From NCBI GenBank assembly GCA_900554615.1, contig USIB01000025.1, positions 1 through 17,427 on the forward strand: a stretch of DNA of 17,427 bases, read 5' to 3'. Under the pieces are notes generated by a model. It was given only the letters and a program-made list of their open reading frames with translations. It had not been told where the DNA came from and did not search any database. Positions 1 to 6,681 of the stretch are shown one piece after another; positions within the stretch are counted from its first letter, which is position 1; every line of letters starts with the position of its first letter. Origin of the DNA: an uncultured Mycoplasmatota bacterium (GTDB taxonomy: Bacteria > Bacillota_I > Bacilli_A > RF39 > UBA660). A program made the position numbers and the translations under genes.

Positions 1-2
1 TA

Positions 3-1274
3 TATCTAATGTGGATAAGTGAAGTATGTACTGGAGATATAACTACTTGTGATAGTACATTAAATCAAAATAAATATTCTAATAAAACATTTAATGCCTC
101 CATAAAAATAGAAGCAAGTACTAAAACTAAGAAAGAACTAGTTAGAACTAAGGCAGTGATAGGTGATATTTATGAAGACGGAAGAATTACAAATCGAGAT
201 GCCACATTAATGAATAATTTTCTTCTTGGAGAATTAAGTCTTACAAAACAACAACTATTTAATGCGGATGTAAATGCTGATGGGAAAATAAATGAAATTG
301 ATTATTTATTATTTAAAAGGTTTATTTTAAAAGCATATTATCAAAATATCTTACCAAATGAGCCAATTACAGATTATATTTTCTATGGTGATGTAAATGA
401 AGATGGAGAAATAAACTCAGTATTTAATTCTACAGTTATTTATGATTATGTTGTAAATAATAAAAGTCTTAATTATCAACAATTAAAGAATGCTGATGTA
501 AATGGAGATGGAAAAGTAGATTTAGTTGATTCGATTTTACTTTATAGATTCGCATTAGGAGAATATCCTAGTACTTTACCAGATATTCCTATCACAGATT
601 ATCTTTTATATGGAGATGTAAATGAAGATGGAAAAATAACTGAAGAAGATTCAACACTATTATCTAATTATTTAAATAATAATACTAATATAAGCGACCA
701 AGCATTAAAAAATAGTGATGTAAATGGAGATGGGAAGATAAATATAATTGATTTAGGTTTATTACAAATGTATATAGAGACTCCGGATAACTATACTGAT
801 ACATTACCAGAAAGTCCAATAACTGATTATACTATACAGTATGGTGATGTAAACCTAGATGGAGAAGTTGATACTTTTGATGTAACAGAATCTAGTAATT
901 ATTATTTAGATTCAACTTCATCATTAAAAGGACAGCAATTATTAAATGCAGATGTAAATGGAGATGGAAAAATAAATCGTATAGATACGGTATTAATATT
1001 TGATTTATCTTTTGGTACTAAAATAAATAGACCTATGACAGACTATACATTATATGGAGACTTAAATAATGATGGAATATTAGATAATAATGATATAGAT
1101 AAATTAACAAGATATTTAAGTGGAAGCACAGGACTAGATAATCAAGCAAGGAAGAATGCTGATGTTAATGGAGATGGAGTAATTAATAATACAGATTTAA
1201 CATTACTACAAAATAAAATAAATAATTCTACAAGTAGTCCTATATATGCTTCAACAACTCCAATAACATCTTGA
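3..1274 (+). CDS. Surface protein with five tandem dockerin-like modules (5' end outside window)
   Basis: The frame is open to the left edge of the window and no ribosome binding site precedes the first ATG (position 9), so the gene almost certainly begins upstream and only its C-terminal part is seen. Counting from that ATG, five modules of about 55 residues lie at roughly 52-108, 127-182, 202-256, 279-335 and 350-405. Each has two calcium-loop motifs of the type GDVNEDGxI and (N)ADVNGDGKIN, followed by a helix, as in type I dockerins. Four of the module junctions carry the linker PITDY or MTDY. Dockerins normally dock one enzyme onto a cohesin; five in tandem at a C-terminus is unusual and fits a calcium-stiffened repeat stalk at least as well as cellulosome docking. 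No LPXTG sorting signal or membrane segment is visible, and the protein ends shortly after the fifth module. It stops with TGA followed directly by an in-frame TAA. The dockerin-like repeats are clear; the function is inference. Confidence 0.8.
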   Translation, partial: YLMWISEVCTGDITTCDSTLNQNKYSNKTFNASIKIEASTKTKKELVRTKAVIGDIYEDGRITNRDATLMNNFLLGELSLTKQQLFNADVNADGKINEIDYLLFKRFILKAYYQNILPNEPITDYIFYGDVNEDGEINSVFNSTVIYDYVVNNKSLNYQQLKNADVNGDGKVDLVDSILLYRFALGEYPSTLPDIPITDYLLYGDVNEDGKITEEDSTLLSNYLNNNTNISDQALKNSDVNGDGKINIIDLGLLQMYIETPDNYTDTLPESPITDYTIQYGDVNLDGEVDTFDVTESSNYYLDSTSSLKGQQLLNADVNGDGKINRIDTVLIFDLSFGTKINRPMTDYTLYGDLNNDGILDNNDIDKLTRYLSGSTGLDNQARKNADVNGDGVINNTDLTLLQNKINNSTSSPIYASTTPITS

Positions 1275-1281
1275 TAATTAT

Positions 1282-1352
1282 AAAGAGGGTACGAGATACT
1301 TTCTTTTTATTTGCATATCTCTAAGTTAGAAAGTATTCACTGTGAATATAAT
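1282..1352 (+). repeat. Recurrent 3'-flank element, copy A (terminator hairpin + conserved box + TATAAT)
   Basis: It starts 7 nt after the stop of the dockerin-repeat gene. A 10-bp stem (1282-1291 with 1297-1306, loop CGAGA) followed by Ts is an intrinsic terminator. Sixteen to eighteen bases on is the box GTTAGAAAG (1325-1333) and TTCAC (1336-1340), then TATAAT (1347-1352) exactly 6 nt after TTCAC. The same arrangement recurs at 12072-12143 and 17318-17388. The terminator call is firm; the role of the box and TATAAT is unknown. Confidence 0.7.
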
Positions 1353-1363
1353 ACAAAGCAAAA

Positions 1364-1389
1364 AAAGCATATAAACATATATATACTTT
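1364..1389 (-). terminator. Intrinsic terminator of the 1390-1665 gene
   Basis: Read on the minus strand, a 10-bp stem (1380-1389 with 1364-1373, one G-U pair, loop of 6) is followed by a T-run (complement of the As at 1361-1366). It directly abuts the stop codon of the minus-strand gene. Confidence 0.65.
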
Positions 1390-1665
1390 TTATATCATAT
1401 ATAAAGAATTATCATCTTGATAGATATTAGTATTACTACTCTTATTTTGTTCTAATAATTTGACTCTATTTTCTAAAGAGGTTAATCTATTATTTAATTC
1501 AATAATAGGATTATTCATATTGTTATAATTCATATTATTATAAGGAGTCATCATATTATTCTGCATAAGTGCTCCTGGTGGTAATTCAAAACCATAGTTA
1601 GATTGTATCATACTACCAGGCATATTTTGATAATATCCTCCATACATCATATCTCTTTCTGTCAT
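1390..1665 (-). CDS. Small Asn/Met/Tyr-rich protein with C-terminal coiled coil
   Basis: This 91-residue protein is not recognised at family level. The first ~50 residues are low-complexity and rich in Asn, Met, Tyr, Gly and Pro, with repeated YNNMN-type motifs, and there is no signal peptide or membrane helix. Residues ~52-75 form a short amphipathic heptad-like helix (IIELNNRLTSLENRVKLLEQ) that probably oligomerises. The start is supported by AAAGGATG seven bases upstream on the minus strand and by a TATAAT at 1681-1686 (minus). The composition resembles small spore-coat or morphogenetic proteins of Bacillota, and another small Gly/Tyr-rich protein of sporulation type lies at 12188-12376, but a coat role is only inference. 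The gene is monocistronic, with a terminator directly behind it. Confidence 0.6.
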   Translation of the reverse strand: MTERDMMYGGYYQNMPGSMIQSNYGFELPPGALMQNNMMTPYNNMNYNNMNNPIIELNNRLTSLENRVKLLEQNKSSNTNIYQDDNSLYMI

Positions 1666-1703
1666 ATAGTACCATCCTTTATTATAATATATGTATAAAT
1701 ACC

Positions 1704-1733
1704 AAAAAAGACAACTATTTAATTAGTTATCTT
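1704..1733 (-). terminator. Intrinsic terminator of the two-gene minus-strand operon
   Basis: On the minus strand, a 10-bp stem (one G-U pair) with an ATTAA-type loop, followed by six Ts (complement of 1704-1709), lies immediately after the stop codon of the 1736-2335 gene. Confidence 0.6.
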
Positions 1734-1735
1734 TA

Positions 1736-2335
1736 TTATTTCTTAGTTAATTTCTTCTTAAAAGGTATTTCTTCTTTTTCCACTTCATGGTCTTCAAGTA
1801 GATGTAGTGTTACTTCACTAGGGTTATCTCTACCATCTAACAAAGTTTTTCTTATTTGTTTTAATACTCTTATTTTTTCTTGATTATCTAATAAATAGAA
1901 AGAATTCGTTTCAATTACACAGACAGCAAGTTCATTATCTTTTATATCTACAAGGTTAAATTCACGTTTATTGTTAATTTCACAGTCCATAAGATTTTCT
2001 TTACTTATTTCAACATCATTTTCACTTAATTCCTGAATTAACTCTGCTACTTTTACTTCAGATATTAATTTACCTAATTTTATTATATCCTCAAATCTTT
2101 TACTACTTATAATAAAATTACTACATCCTAGTAAACAATTAATTACAAAATATGCTATACTTGTTGTAAGAGTTAATTCCATATTAGTTATCAAAATATA
2201 TATTGTCATTATTATAGTAAATGTACTACTACTTATAAAACCATTCTTTAAACTTTTTCTTCTTAATTTAGGAAAGTCTTCATTTAAAAAATGTATATCA
2301 GTATTTAAATCACTATCATATTTTATATCTTTCAT
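1736..2335 (-). CDS. Two-helix membrane protein, paralogue of the upstream gene
   Basis: The product has 199 residues and no recognised family. Two hydrophobic segments (about 38-51 and 58-77) form a probable helical hairpin near the N-terminus; the remaining ~120 residues are charged and probably cytosolic. It shares with its neighbour the N-terminal pattern MKDIxYxxDLxxDI...DF, the two-helix arrangement, and a conserved signature at about 146-162 (FYLLDNQEKIRVLKQIR here). The two are therefore ancient tandem duplicates. It is the second gene of a minus-strand operon: only 9 nt separate it from the upstream stop, with AGAGGTAAAG just before the ATG. A terminator follows. I cannot assign a function. 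Confidence 0.65.
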   Translation of the reverse strand: MKDIKYDSDLNTDIHFLNEDFPKLRRKSLKNGFISSSTFTIIMTIYILITNMELTLTTSIAYFVINCLLGCSNFIISSKRFEDIIKLGKLISEVKVAELIQELSENDVEISKENLMDCEINNKREFNLVDIKDNELAVCVIETNSFYLLDNQEKIRVLKQIRKTLLDGRDNPSEVTLHLLEDHEVEKEEIPFKKKLTKK

Positions 2336-2344
2336 CTTTACCTC

Positions 2345-2947
2345 TTAATCATCATTTCTTAATACTAAAGTTTTTCTAACTGGTATTTCTATTTTCTTCA
2401 AATCTTCTTCTTCTAACATTTGCATAGATGTTACACTAATTTTTTCTTTATTTTTAATTACTTCATTTTTAATTTGTTTTAATACTTTAATTTGATCTTC
2501 ATTATCTAGTAAATAAAAGTATTCAATTATCTTTTTTCTTTTAGAAACTAACTTTCCATCATTACCTTTAGTTCTACTATTTGTTATTTCTTCAGTTATT
2601 TCAGCATCTATTATTTTATCTTTACTAGTAGATAATCCATTTTCATTTAATGTATTAACAAGTGAATTAATATTCTTATTAGCGGTACTTACATCACTTA
2701 TATGCCTATATTTATTATGAATAGTCTCCCCAATTGTAGTAGTAGTTCCAATTACAGTACAAAGTACTATATACTTTACAATACTAGTACTTGTTAAGAT
2801 ATTTAACTTTAATGCTATAATTCCCATTATTGTAAATGCTACTATTTTTATTAAGAAATTAATTCCCATACTTTTCCAAAAATTAAAATCATTATCTATA
2901 CTTTCTATATCTTTACTTAAATCTCCCTCATAATATATATCTTTCAT
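2345..2947 (-). CDS. Two-helix membrane protein, first gene of minus-strand operon
   Basis: The product has 200 residues and no recognised family. Predicted membrane segments are at about 29-48 and 56-73, followed by a hydrophilic domain. The signature FYLLDNEDQIKVLKQIK (143-159) matches the downstream paralogue almost residue for residue, while the rest has diverged. The start is fixed by a strong AAGGAGGAAT site on the minus strand just upstream and by a sigma-A promoter (TATAAT at 2975-2980, -35 TTGCAA at 2998-3003, 17-bp spacer, minus strand). The gene is transcribed divergently from another pair of paralogues (3053-4473). Pairing of membrane-anchored paralogues with soluble paralogues across one control region suggests a shared process, but nothing in the sequence says which. 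Confidence 0.65.
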   Translation of the reverse strand: MKDIYYEGDLSKDIESIDNDFNFWKSMGINFLIKIVAFTIMGIIALKLNILTSTSIVKYIVLCTVIGTTTTIGETIHNKYRHISDVSTANKNINSLVNTLNENGLSTSKDKIIDAEITEEITNSRTKGNDGKLVSKRKKIIEYFYLLDNEDQIKVLKQIKNEVIKNKEKISVTSMQMLEEEDLKKIEIPVRKTLVLRNDD

Positions 2948-2974
2948 TTAATATTCCTCCTTTTTGTAGTTTTT

Positions 2975-3026
2975 ATTATAATACATTATTTATATTATTG
3001 CAAGTATTTAAATGTAATGATATAAT
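2975..3026. promoter_or_regulatory. Divergent sigma-A promoters sharing one palindromic -35 (TTGCAA)
   Basis: Plus strand: TTGCAA (2998-3003), 17-bp spacer, TATAAT (3021-3026). Minus strand: TTGCAA, its own reverse complement and the same six bases, then a 17-bp spacer and TATAAT (complement of 2975-2980). Both -10 boxes match the consensus exactly and both spacers are optimal. Two polymerases could not occupy the hexamer together, so the two operons should compete. The motif layout is seen directly; competition is inferred. Confidence 0.7.
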
Positions 3027-3052
3027 AAGGGAAAGGAAAATTGGTGATATAT

Positions 3053-3754
3053 ATGATTTATTATAAGGTTACGCAAAATAATGGTATGTTTTATATTATT
3101 AAAAATGAAATACTTTTTGATTATAATAAGTTAACTGAGATGAGAAGTAAACTAATTAATGAATGTAGTGAAATATTCTATCATGAATATAAATGTGCTT
3201 ACCCTAATATTTTATGTGATGGAGAGTTTATTAGAAATTATAAATATAAAAAAGTTGGTATTAAATATGGAAAAGGATATGCTGAAGATTTAGATGAATA
3301 CTTAGTTTCCTACTACGAATATAAGCCTCCATATATAGTTAGTTTACTTACTGGTATTATCAAAGGAGAAAGTAATAGTTTAATCTGTTTACTTGATATC
3401 TTAAATAATGATAGTGAACTTAATATTGGAGTATCTTCAATTGGAGAAATTAATTTAATTGATGAAGAAATTAAAGAATTATTATCTTCAGATAGAGATG
3501 TAGTTGAAATAATATCTAAAGTTAAGAATCTTAACGATAAGAAAAAGTCTTTAGAAGAGCATACTCTTCTTAATGTAAATCAAAAGCCTGTTTCTTTATA
3601 TTATAAAAGTCTTAGAGCATTATTTACCTATAATCCTATTGATATGATAGCAATGGAAGATGTAGATAAAGTACTTAATTTCTTTAACTATCAAATATAT
3701 AATGAAAAAGAGTTCTATAAATCTATTAAAAGAATCAAAAAGGAAAATAATTAG
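3053..3754 (+). CDS. Uncharacterised soluble protein, first of a paralogous pair
   Basis: The product has 233 residues, is hydrophilic and probably mostly helical, with no signal peptide or membrane segment, and belongs to no family I recognise. I chose the ATG at 3053 (GGTGAT just upstream) over the in-frame TTG at 3041 because it gives an N-terminus (MIYYKV) that aligns with the next gene (MYYYNV). The two proteins share the N-terminal layout, a central segment around LLDIL/LFDIL, a charged helical region and a C-terminal pattern YYxSLxxxFT...FF...RIKK. It is read from the divergent promoter at 2998-3026 and opens a plus-strand run of four genes. No function can be assigned. Confidence 0.6.
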   Translation: MIYYKVTQNNGMFYIIKNEILFDYNKLTEMRSKLINECSEIFYHEYKCAYPNILCDGEFIRNYKYKKVGIKYGKGYAEDLDEYLVSYYEYKPPYIVSLLTGIIKGESNSLICLLDILNNDSELNIGVSSIGEINLIDEEIKELLSSDRDVVEIISKVKNLNDKKKSLEEHTLLNVNQKPVSLYYKSLRALFTYNPIDMIAMEDVDKVLNFFNYQIYNEKEFYKSIKRIKKENN

Positions 3755-3774
3755 TTAGGTAGGGGGAATGTGTT

Positions 3775-4473
3775 ATGTATTATTATAATGTAAATAGAGA
3801 TGGATTAATAGTAAAAAATATCGTTATTATTGATAATGATAAACTAAATAATGTTAGAAATGATATTATTTATAATTGTAGTTTAATAGAACACTATAAA
3901 TATAGATCTAGTAGTAGTCCTGATGAAGTATATAAAAGTAATATGTTTAATTTTTCATATAAAGAAATTAAAATAGGTAATAGTAGATATAGTACTACTA
4001 AGTATTTATATGAATATGATGAATATATTTATCCTAAAGAAGTATATCTAATAGATAAAATACTTAATAATGATGAAGAAGCGTTAGAAGAGTTATTTGA
4101 TATTTTAGATTCTACTGATAAGAAAGAGAATCCTAACAGTTTTTCTTTGTTGCTAGAAGAAGCAAGACGTGAGTTTACTAGTCTTTTAGAGAATGTCTAT
4201 AGAGGAAATATTTCTTTTGATAAAGGTAATGATAGACTAGAATTATTAAAGACTAGAATAAGGGAACTAGAAAGAAAAGTATTACTTAATAGTAGTGTTA
4301 AATCTTCTAGTGAATACTATACCAGTTTAAAAAAGTGTTTTACATTTAAAGAAATATCAAGTATGAGACTAGAAGAGTTTAACAATTTTATGTTATTTTT
4401 CAGTAATGACAATAACTCTATTGATAAAAATACTATAAGAATAAAAAAGAAAATTAATAAATGTGACAAATAA
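3775..4473 (+). CDS. Uncharacterised soluble protein, second of a paralogous pair
   Basis: This 232-residue hydrophilic protein is a divergent tandem paralogue of the preceding gene: similar length, an N-terminal Tyr-rich strand segment (MYYYNV), a middle stretch of acidic helices with a likely coiled coil (about 150-180, many Glu/Arg/Leu), and the same C-terminal SLKKCFTF...FFS...RIKKK pattern. The start follows AGGGGGA (3761-3767) at 7 nt spacing and lies only 20 nt after the upstream stop, so the two are probably cotranscribed. It has no membrane segment and no catalytic motif that I recognise. The function is unknown. Confidence 0.6.
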   Translation: MYYYNVNRDGLIVKNIVIIDNDKLNNVRNDIIYNCSLIEHYKYRSSSSPDEVYKSNMFNFSYKEIKIGNSRYSTTKYLYEYDEYIYPKEVYLIDKILNNDEEALEELFDILDSTDKKENPNSFSLLLEEARREFTSLLENVYRGNISFDKGNDRLELLKTRIRELERKVLLNSSVKSSSEYYTSLKKCFTFKEISSMRLEEFNNFMLFFSNDNNSIDKNTIRIKKKINKCDK

Positions 4474-4496
4474 TTTAGTTTTTTATGTAAACTCTC

Positions 4497-4525
4497 TTTA
4501 AAAAATATTTAAAATGTAGTACAAT
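4497..4525 (+). promoter_or_regulatory. Possible internal promoter before the 4545 gene
   Basis: TTTAAA (4497-4502), a 17-bp spacer and TACAAT (4520-4525) precede the start by a 19-nt leader. Both boxes depart from consensus, but the 71-bp gap after the upstream gene supports a separate start of transcription. Confidence 0.4.
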
Positions 4526-4544
4526 ATTTTTAGGGTGATAGAGA

Positions 4545-5054
4545 ATGCATTCGTATGTTGTTGAATATTTGAATGAAAATGAGTTTAAAAAGATTGAAAG
4601 ATCATTAAAAAAATATAATATGCTTGCTTATAAGAAACTTATATTTGATTATGTTCCTTCTTTAAGAGACGGTAACTTTGTCGGAGTTATTGTATCTAAG
4701 AATAGTAAAGAAGGTATTGTTAAATATGAACTTAAACTTCCTACTGACAGGATGTTTGCTAAAGTTCATGGAGATATTGTTCTTCATTATACTTTGTATG
4801 AAAATCAAAAATTAATAATGCTTGATACAATAACTCCAGAAGAAATATTATCGGAAGGACATCAAAAGGAACTTACTACTTATAAAGGTGTTATGGTATC
4901 TAAGAGTCATGCTGATAGAGATATGTTTAAAATTAATTTACTTAATAGTATGAATAAACAAGGTTTCTTAAATATTAGCAAGAGAGTACTTATTATTTTA
5001 TCTTCTATATTTGTTTTAGCACTTGCATTAGTTATTTACTTAGTTCTAAAATAA
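4545..5054 (+). CDS. C-terminally membrane-anchored protein of unknown function
   Basis: The product has 169 residues. A hydrophilic N-terminal domain of about 140 residues is followed by one strong hydrophobic segment (about 147-168) that ends at the stop codon with a single Lys, so this is a tail-anchored protein facing the cytosol. Within the soluble part, a motif GVIVSK (about 47-52) recurs as GVMVSK near residue 115, hinting at an internally duplicated beta-rich fold, though the similarity is short. The start is supported by AGGGTGAT a few bases upstream and by a possible promoter at 4497-4525. It sits between the paralogue pair and the 5071 gene on the same strand. I do not recognise the family. 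Confidence 0.6.
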   Translation: MHSYVVEYLNENEFKKIERSLKKYNMLAYKKLIFDYVPSLRDGNFVGVIVSKNSKEGIVKYELKLPTDRMFAKVHGDIVLHYTLYENQKLIMLDTITPEEILSEGHQKELTTYKGVMVSKSHADRDMFKINLLNSMNKQGFLNISKRVLIILSSIFVLALALVIYLVLK

Positions 5055-5070
5055 AAGATAGAGTAGTAGT

Positions 5071-5556
5071 ATGGTAGAAGTAAATGAATCTTGGGAGAGA
5101 GTAATTAAAGTAATATCTTTATTTAATACAGATGAGTATATTACTCGTGAATACATTATTAGTGATTATGGTGAAGGAGTTATCAATGATAATCATAAAG
5201 AATGGACAAGTCGTGATGGAAGAGTTATAGTACTCGGAAAAAAAGAAGATATTCAAAATATTCCTCCTAGTGGTAAATGTAGTATTTCTGATGTTAGAAA
5301 AGCACTTCATTTATTACATAATAACAATTCTCCCTTTATAGTTGGTAATAATTTTTACTATCCTTGGGGAATTGAACTTAGTTTTGATAATAAGTTTTGT
5401 ATTCCTACCAATCTTAATAATATTATTTATTATGGTAGTAGAGAAGAAGAACTTGGTATTATTTGTAAGGAAGTATATAATTATCTATTAACTGATAGTT
5501 TAGATAATTATAAAGAAAGTAAAAAATATAGAAGTAAAGTTAAAAAAATATGCTAA
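5071..5556 (+). CDS. Uncharacterised 161-residue protein, last of the plus-strand run
   Basis: This soluble protein of mixed composition has several Trp and Gly residues (GKKEDIQNIPPSGKC, FYYPWGIELSF) suggesting a compact globular domain, and a Lys-rich basic tail. It has no signal peptide, helix anchor or known catalytic motif. It starts 16 nt after the preceding stop; the ribosome binding site is weak (GATAGAG), so its translation may depend on the upstream gene. Its stop codon lies inside the stem of the convergent terminator at 5544-5572. An open frame on the opposite strand (5119-5310) is only its shadow. The function is unknown. Confidence 0.55.
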   Translation: MVEVNESWERVIKVISLFNTDEYITREYIISDYGEGVINDNHKEWTSRDGRVIVLGKKEDIQNIPPSGKCSISDVRKALHLLHNNNSPFIVGNNFYYPWGIELSFDNKFCIPTNLNNIIYYGSREEELGIICKEVYNYLLTDSLDNYKESKKYRSKVKKIC

Positions 5557-5572
5557 AACATAGCATATTTTT
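5544..5572. terminator. Bidirectional terminator between convergent genes
   Basis: A perfect 12-bp inverted repeat (5544-5555 with 5561-5572, 5-nt loop) has As on the left and Ts on the right, so it works in both directions. Both flanking stop codons overlap it: TAA at 5554-5556 (plus) and TAA at 5573-5571 (minus). Confidence 0.8.
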
Positions 5573-6119
5573 ATATTTCTCTATATAAGTCTGAATCTTT
5601 ATATGGATTTTTAGGATCAATATAATCTACAAATAAGATGCCATTTAAGTGATCTAATTCATGTTGAAAGGCTATTGCCAATTCTTCTCTTACACGATAT
5701 TTTCTTAGATTCCCATCCATATCATAAGCCTCTACTGTTATCCTAGCATGTCTTGGTACAATACCTTCTACCTCTCTATTAACACTAAGACATCCTTCTC
5801 CTTCGCCAGCATATATCATTTCTTCAGAATATGATATTACTTTAGGATTAATAAGAATGTAATCCTCAAACTTTCCTTCTTTTACTTCGTAGCAGACTAC
5901 AAAAAAGTTTTTATTTATTCCAAGTTGAGGAGCCGCAAGTCCCATTCCAGGCCTTAATTCATACTTCTTGGCTAATCTATCTATCTGTGAATATCTTAAA
6001 TGTTTTAACATTTCTGGTATTATATTTTTATATTCTTCATTTAATGGAAACTCTATATTTGTATTCTTTGCTCTAACTCTTGGATCTTTCTCATCTAATA
6101 TATCTTTAGTCCTTAACAT
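5571..6119 (-). CDS. def: Peptide deformylase
   Basis: This enzyme removes the formyl group from the initiator Met of new proteins, a metal-dependent cytosolic step that precedes methionine aminopeptidase. All three family motifs are intact: GMGLAAPQ (residues 58-65), EGCLS (108-112, Cys a metal ligand) and HELDH (153-157, two His ligands and the catalytic Glu). The length of 182 residues and the insertion before motif 1 match the longer Gram-positive (Staphylococcus/Bacillus Def) class. I chose the ATG at 6119 because MLRTKDI aligns with the known N-terminus of that class and AAAGGG lies 9 nt upstream on the minus strand. An ATG two codons earlier (6125) is too close to that site, and the frame to 6176 lacks one. 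It is monocistronic, converging on the 5071 gene. Confidence 0.95.
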   Translation of the reverse strand: MLRTKDILDEKDPRVRAKNTNIEFPLNEEYKNIIPEMLKHLRYSQIDRLAKKYELRPGMGLAAPQLGINKNFFVVCYEVKEGKFEDYILINPKVISYSEEMIYAGEGEGCLSVNREVEGIVPRHARITVEAYDMDGNLRKYRVREELAIAFQHELDHLNGILFVDYIDPKNPYKDSDLYREI

Positions 6120-6223
6120 ATACATCTTCCCTTTCTCTTTATATATATTACCATAAAAAGAGTAAAAATGAAACATATTTTTGTACAGTTGAACAAATAG
6201 ACATTAAAAAAGTTCTTTATACC

Positions 6224-6252
6224 TTGTACATTTTATCAAGATATTGTATACT
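6224..6252 (+). promoter_or_regulatory. Sigma-A promoter of pilin-like unit 1
   Basis: TTGTAC (6224-6229), 17-bp spacer, TATACT (6247-6252). The same -35 and the same spacer sequence recur before unit 2 (9201-9229), so the promoter was part of the duplicated unit. Confidence 0.75.
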
Positions 6253-6276
6253 AATAGTAGAAGGGTAGGGAGAAAT

Positions 6277-6681
6277 ATGAAAGATAAAAAAACAAAGATA
6301 TTAACATTTTTAACAATTCTTTTGATACTTGTAATAGGAGGAGTTATTACTATATTAATAATTAATAAAAAAGATAGTTCTAATAACGCAAAAGATAATC
6401 TTGATGATAATAAAGATATCATCGATAGTATAGTTTTTGATTATGACTTCGTAAATAACTATATGAAGAATCTATATGGTAGTAGTGATAATAAAATTAT
6501 TATTGAAGAAGATGATGAAGAGTTTGTAGCAGTTGTTAGAGATTCTAATGATAAATTCATCGCTAAATTAACATTTAACAAAACAGATAAATCAATAGCA
6601 AATGATACTTCCGAAGCAGGTATGTCATCTGGAGTATCAAGTGGTCCTGAACTAGAAAATGGTGGTGATGTAAATGAATAA
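6277..6681 (+). CDS. Small single-helix membrane protein, partner of pilin-like protein 1
   Basis: The product has 134 residues. The N-terminus is MKDKKTK, then one membrane helix (about 9-31), then an Asn/Asp-rich linker and a small acidic domain (about 45-115) ending in a Gly/Ser-rich tail. The positive N-terminus predicts an N-in, C-out orientation. The start at 6277 follows GGTAGGGAGAAAT; an in-frame TTG at 6244 overlaps the promoter's -10 region and is rejected. Its last 8 bases overlap the start of the large pilin-like gene (ATGAATAA), so the two are translationally coupled. The unit-2 counterpart (9254-9649) is about half identical in sequence. The conserved pairing suggests an anchor, chaperone or minor subunit specific to the large protein. 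This is inference from position; the family is not recognised. Confidence 0.7.
   Translation: MKDKKTKILTFLTILLILVIGGVITILIINKKDSSNNAKDNLDDNKDIIDSIVFDYDFVNNYMKNLYGSSDNKIIIEEDDEEFVAVVRDSNDKFIAKLTFNKTDKSIANDTSEAGMSSGVSSGPELENGGDVNE

Noticed and set aside
1325..1340. Integron attC-type recombination site at the recurrent GTTAGAAAG box
   Set aside because: GTTAGAA fails the last base of GTTRRRY, no matching RYYYAAC partner at attC spacing is visible, and no integrase is present. A cassette role stays possible but unsupported.
3041..3052. TTG at 3041 as start of the first plus-strand paralogue
   Set aside because: The ATG at 3053 has GGTGAT upstream and aligns with the paralogue's N-terminus.
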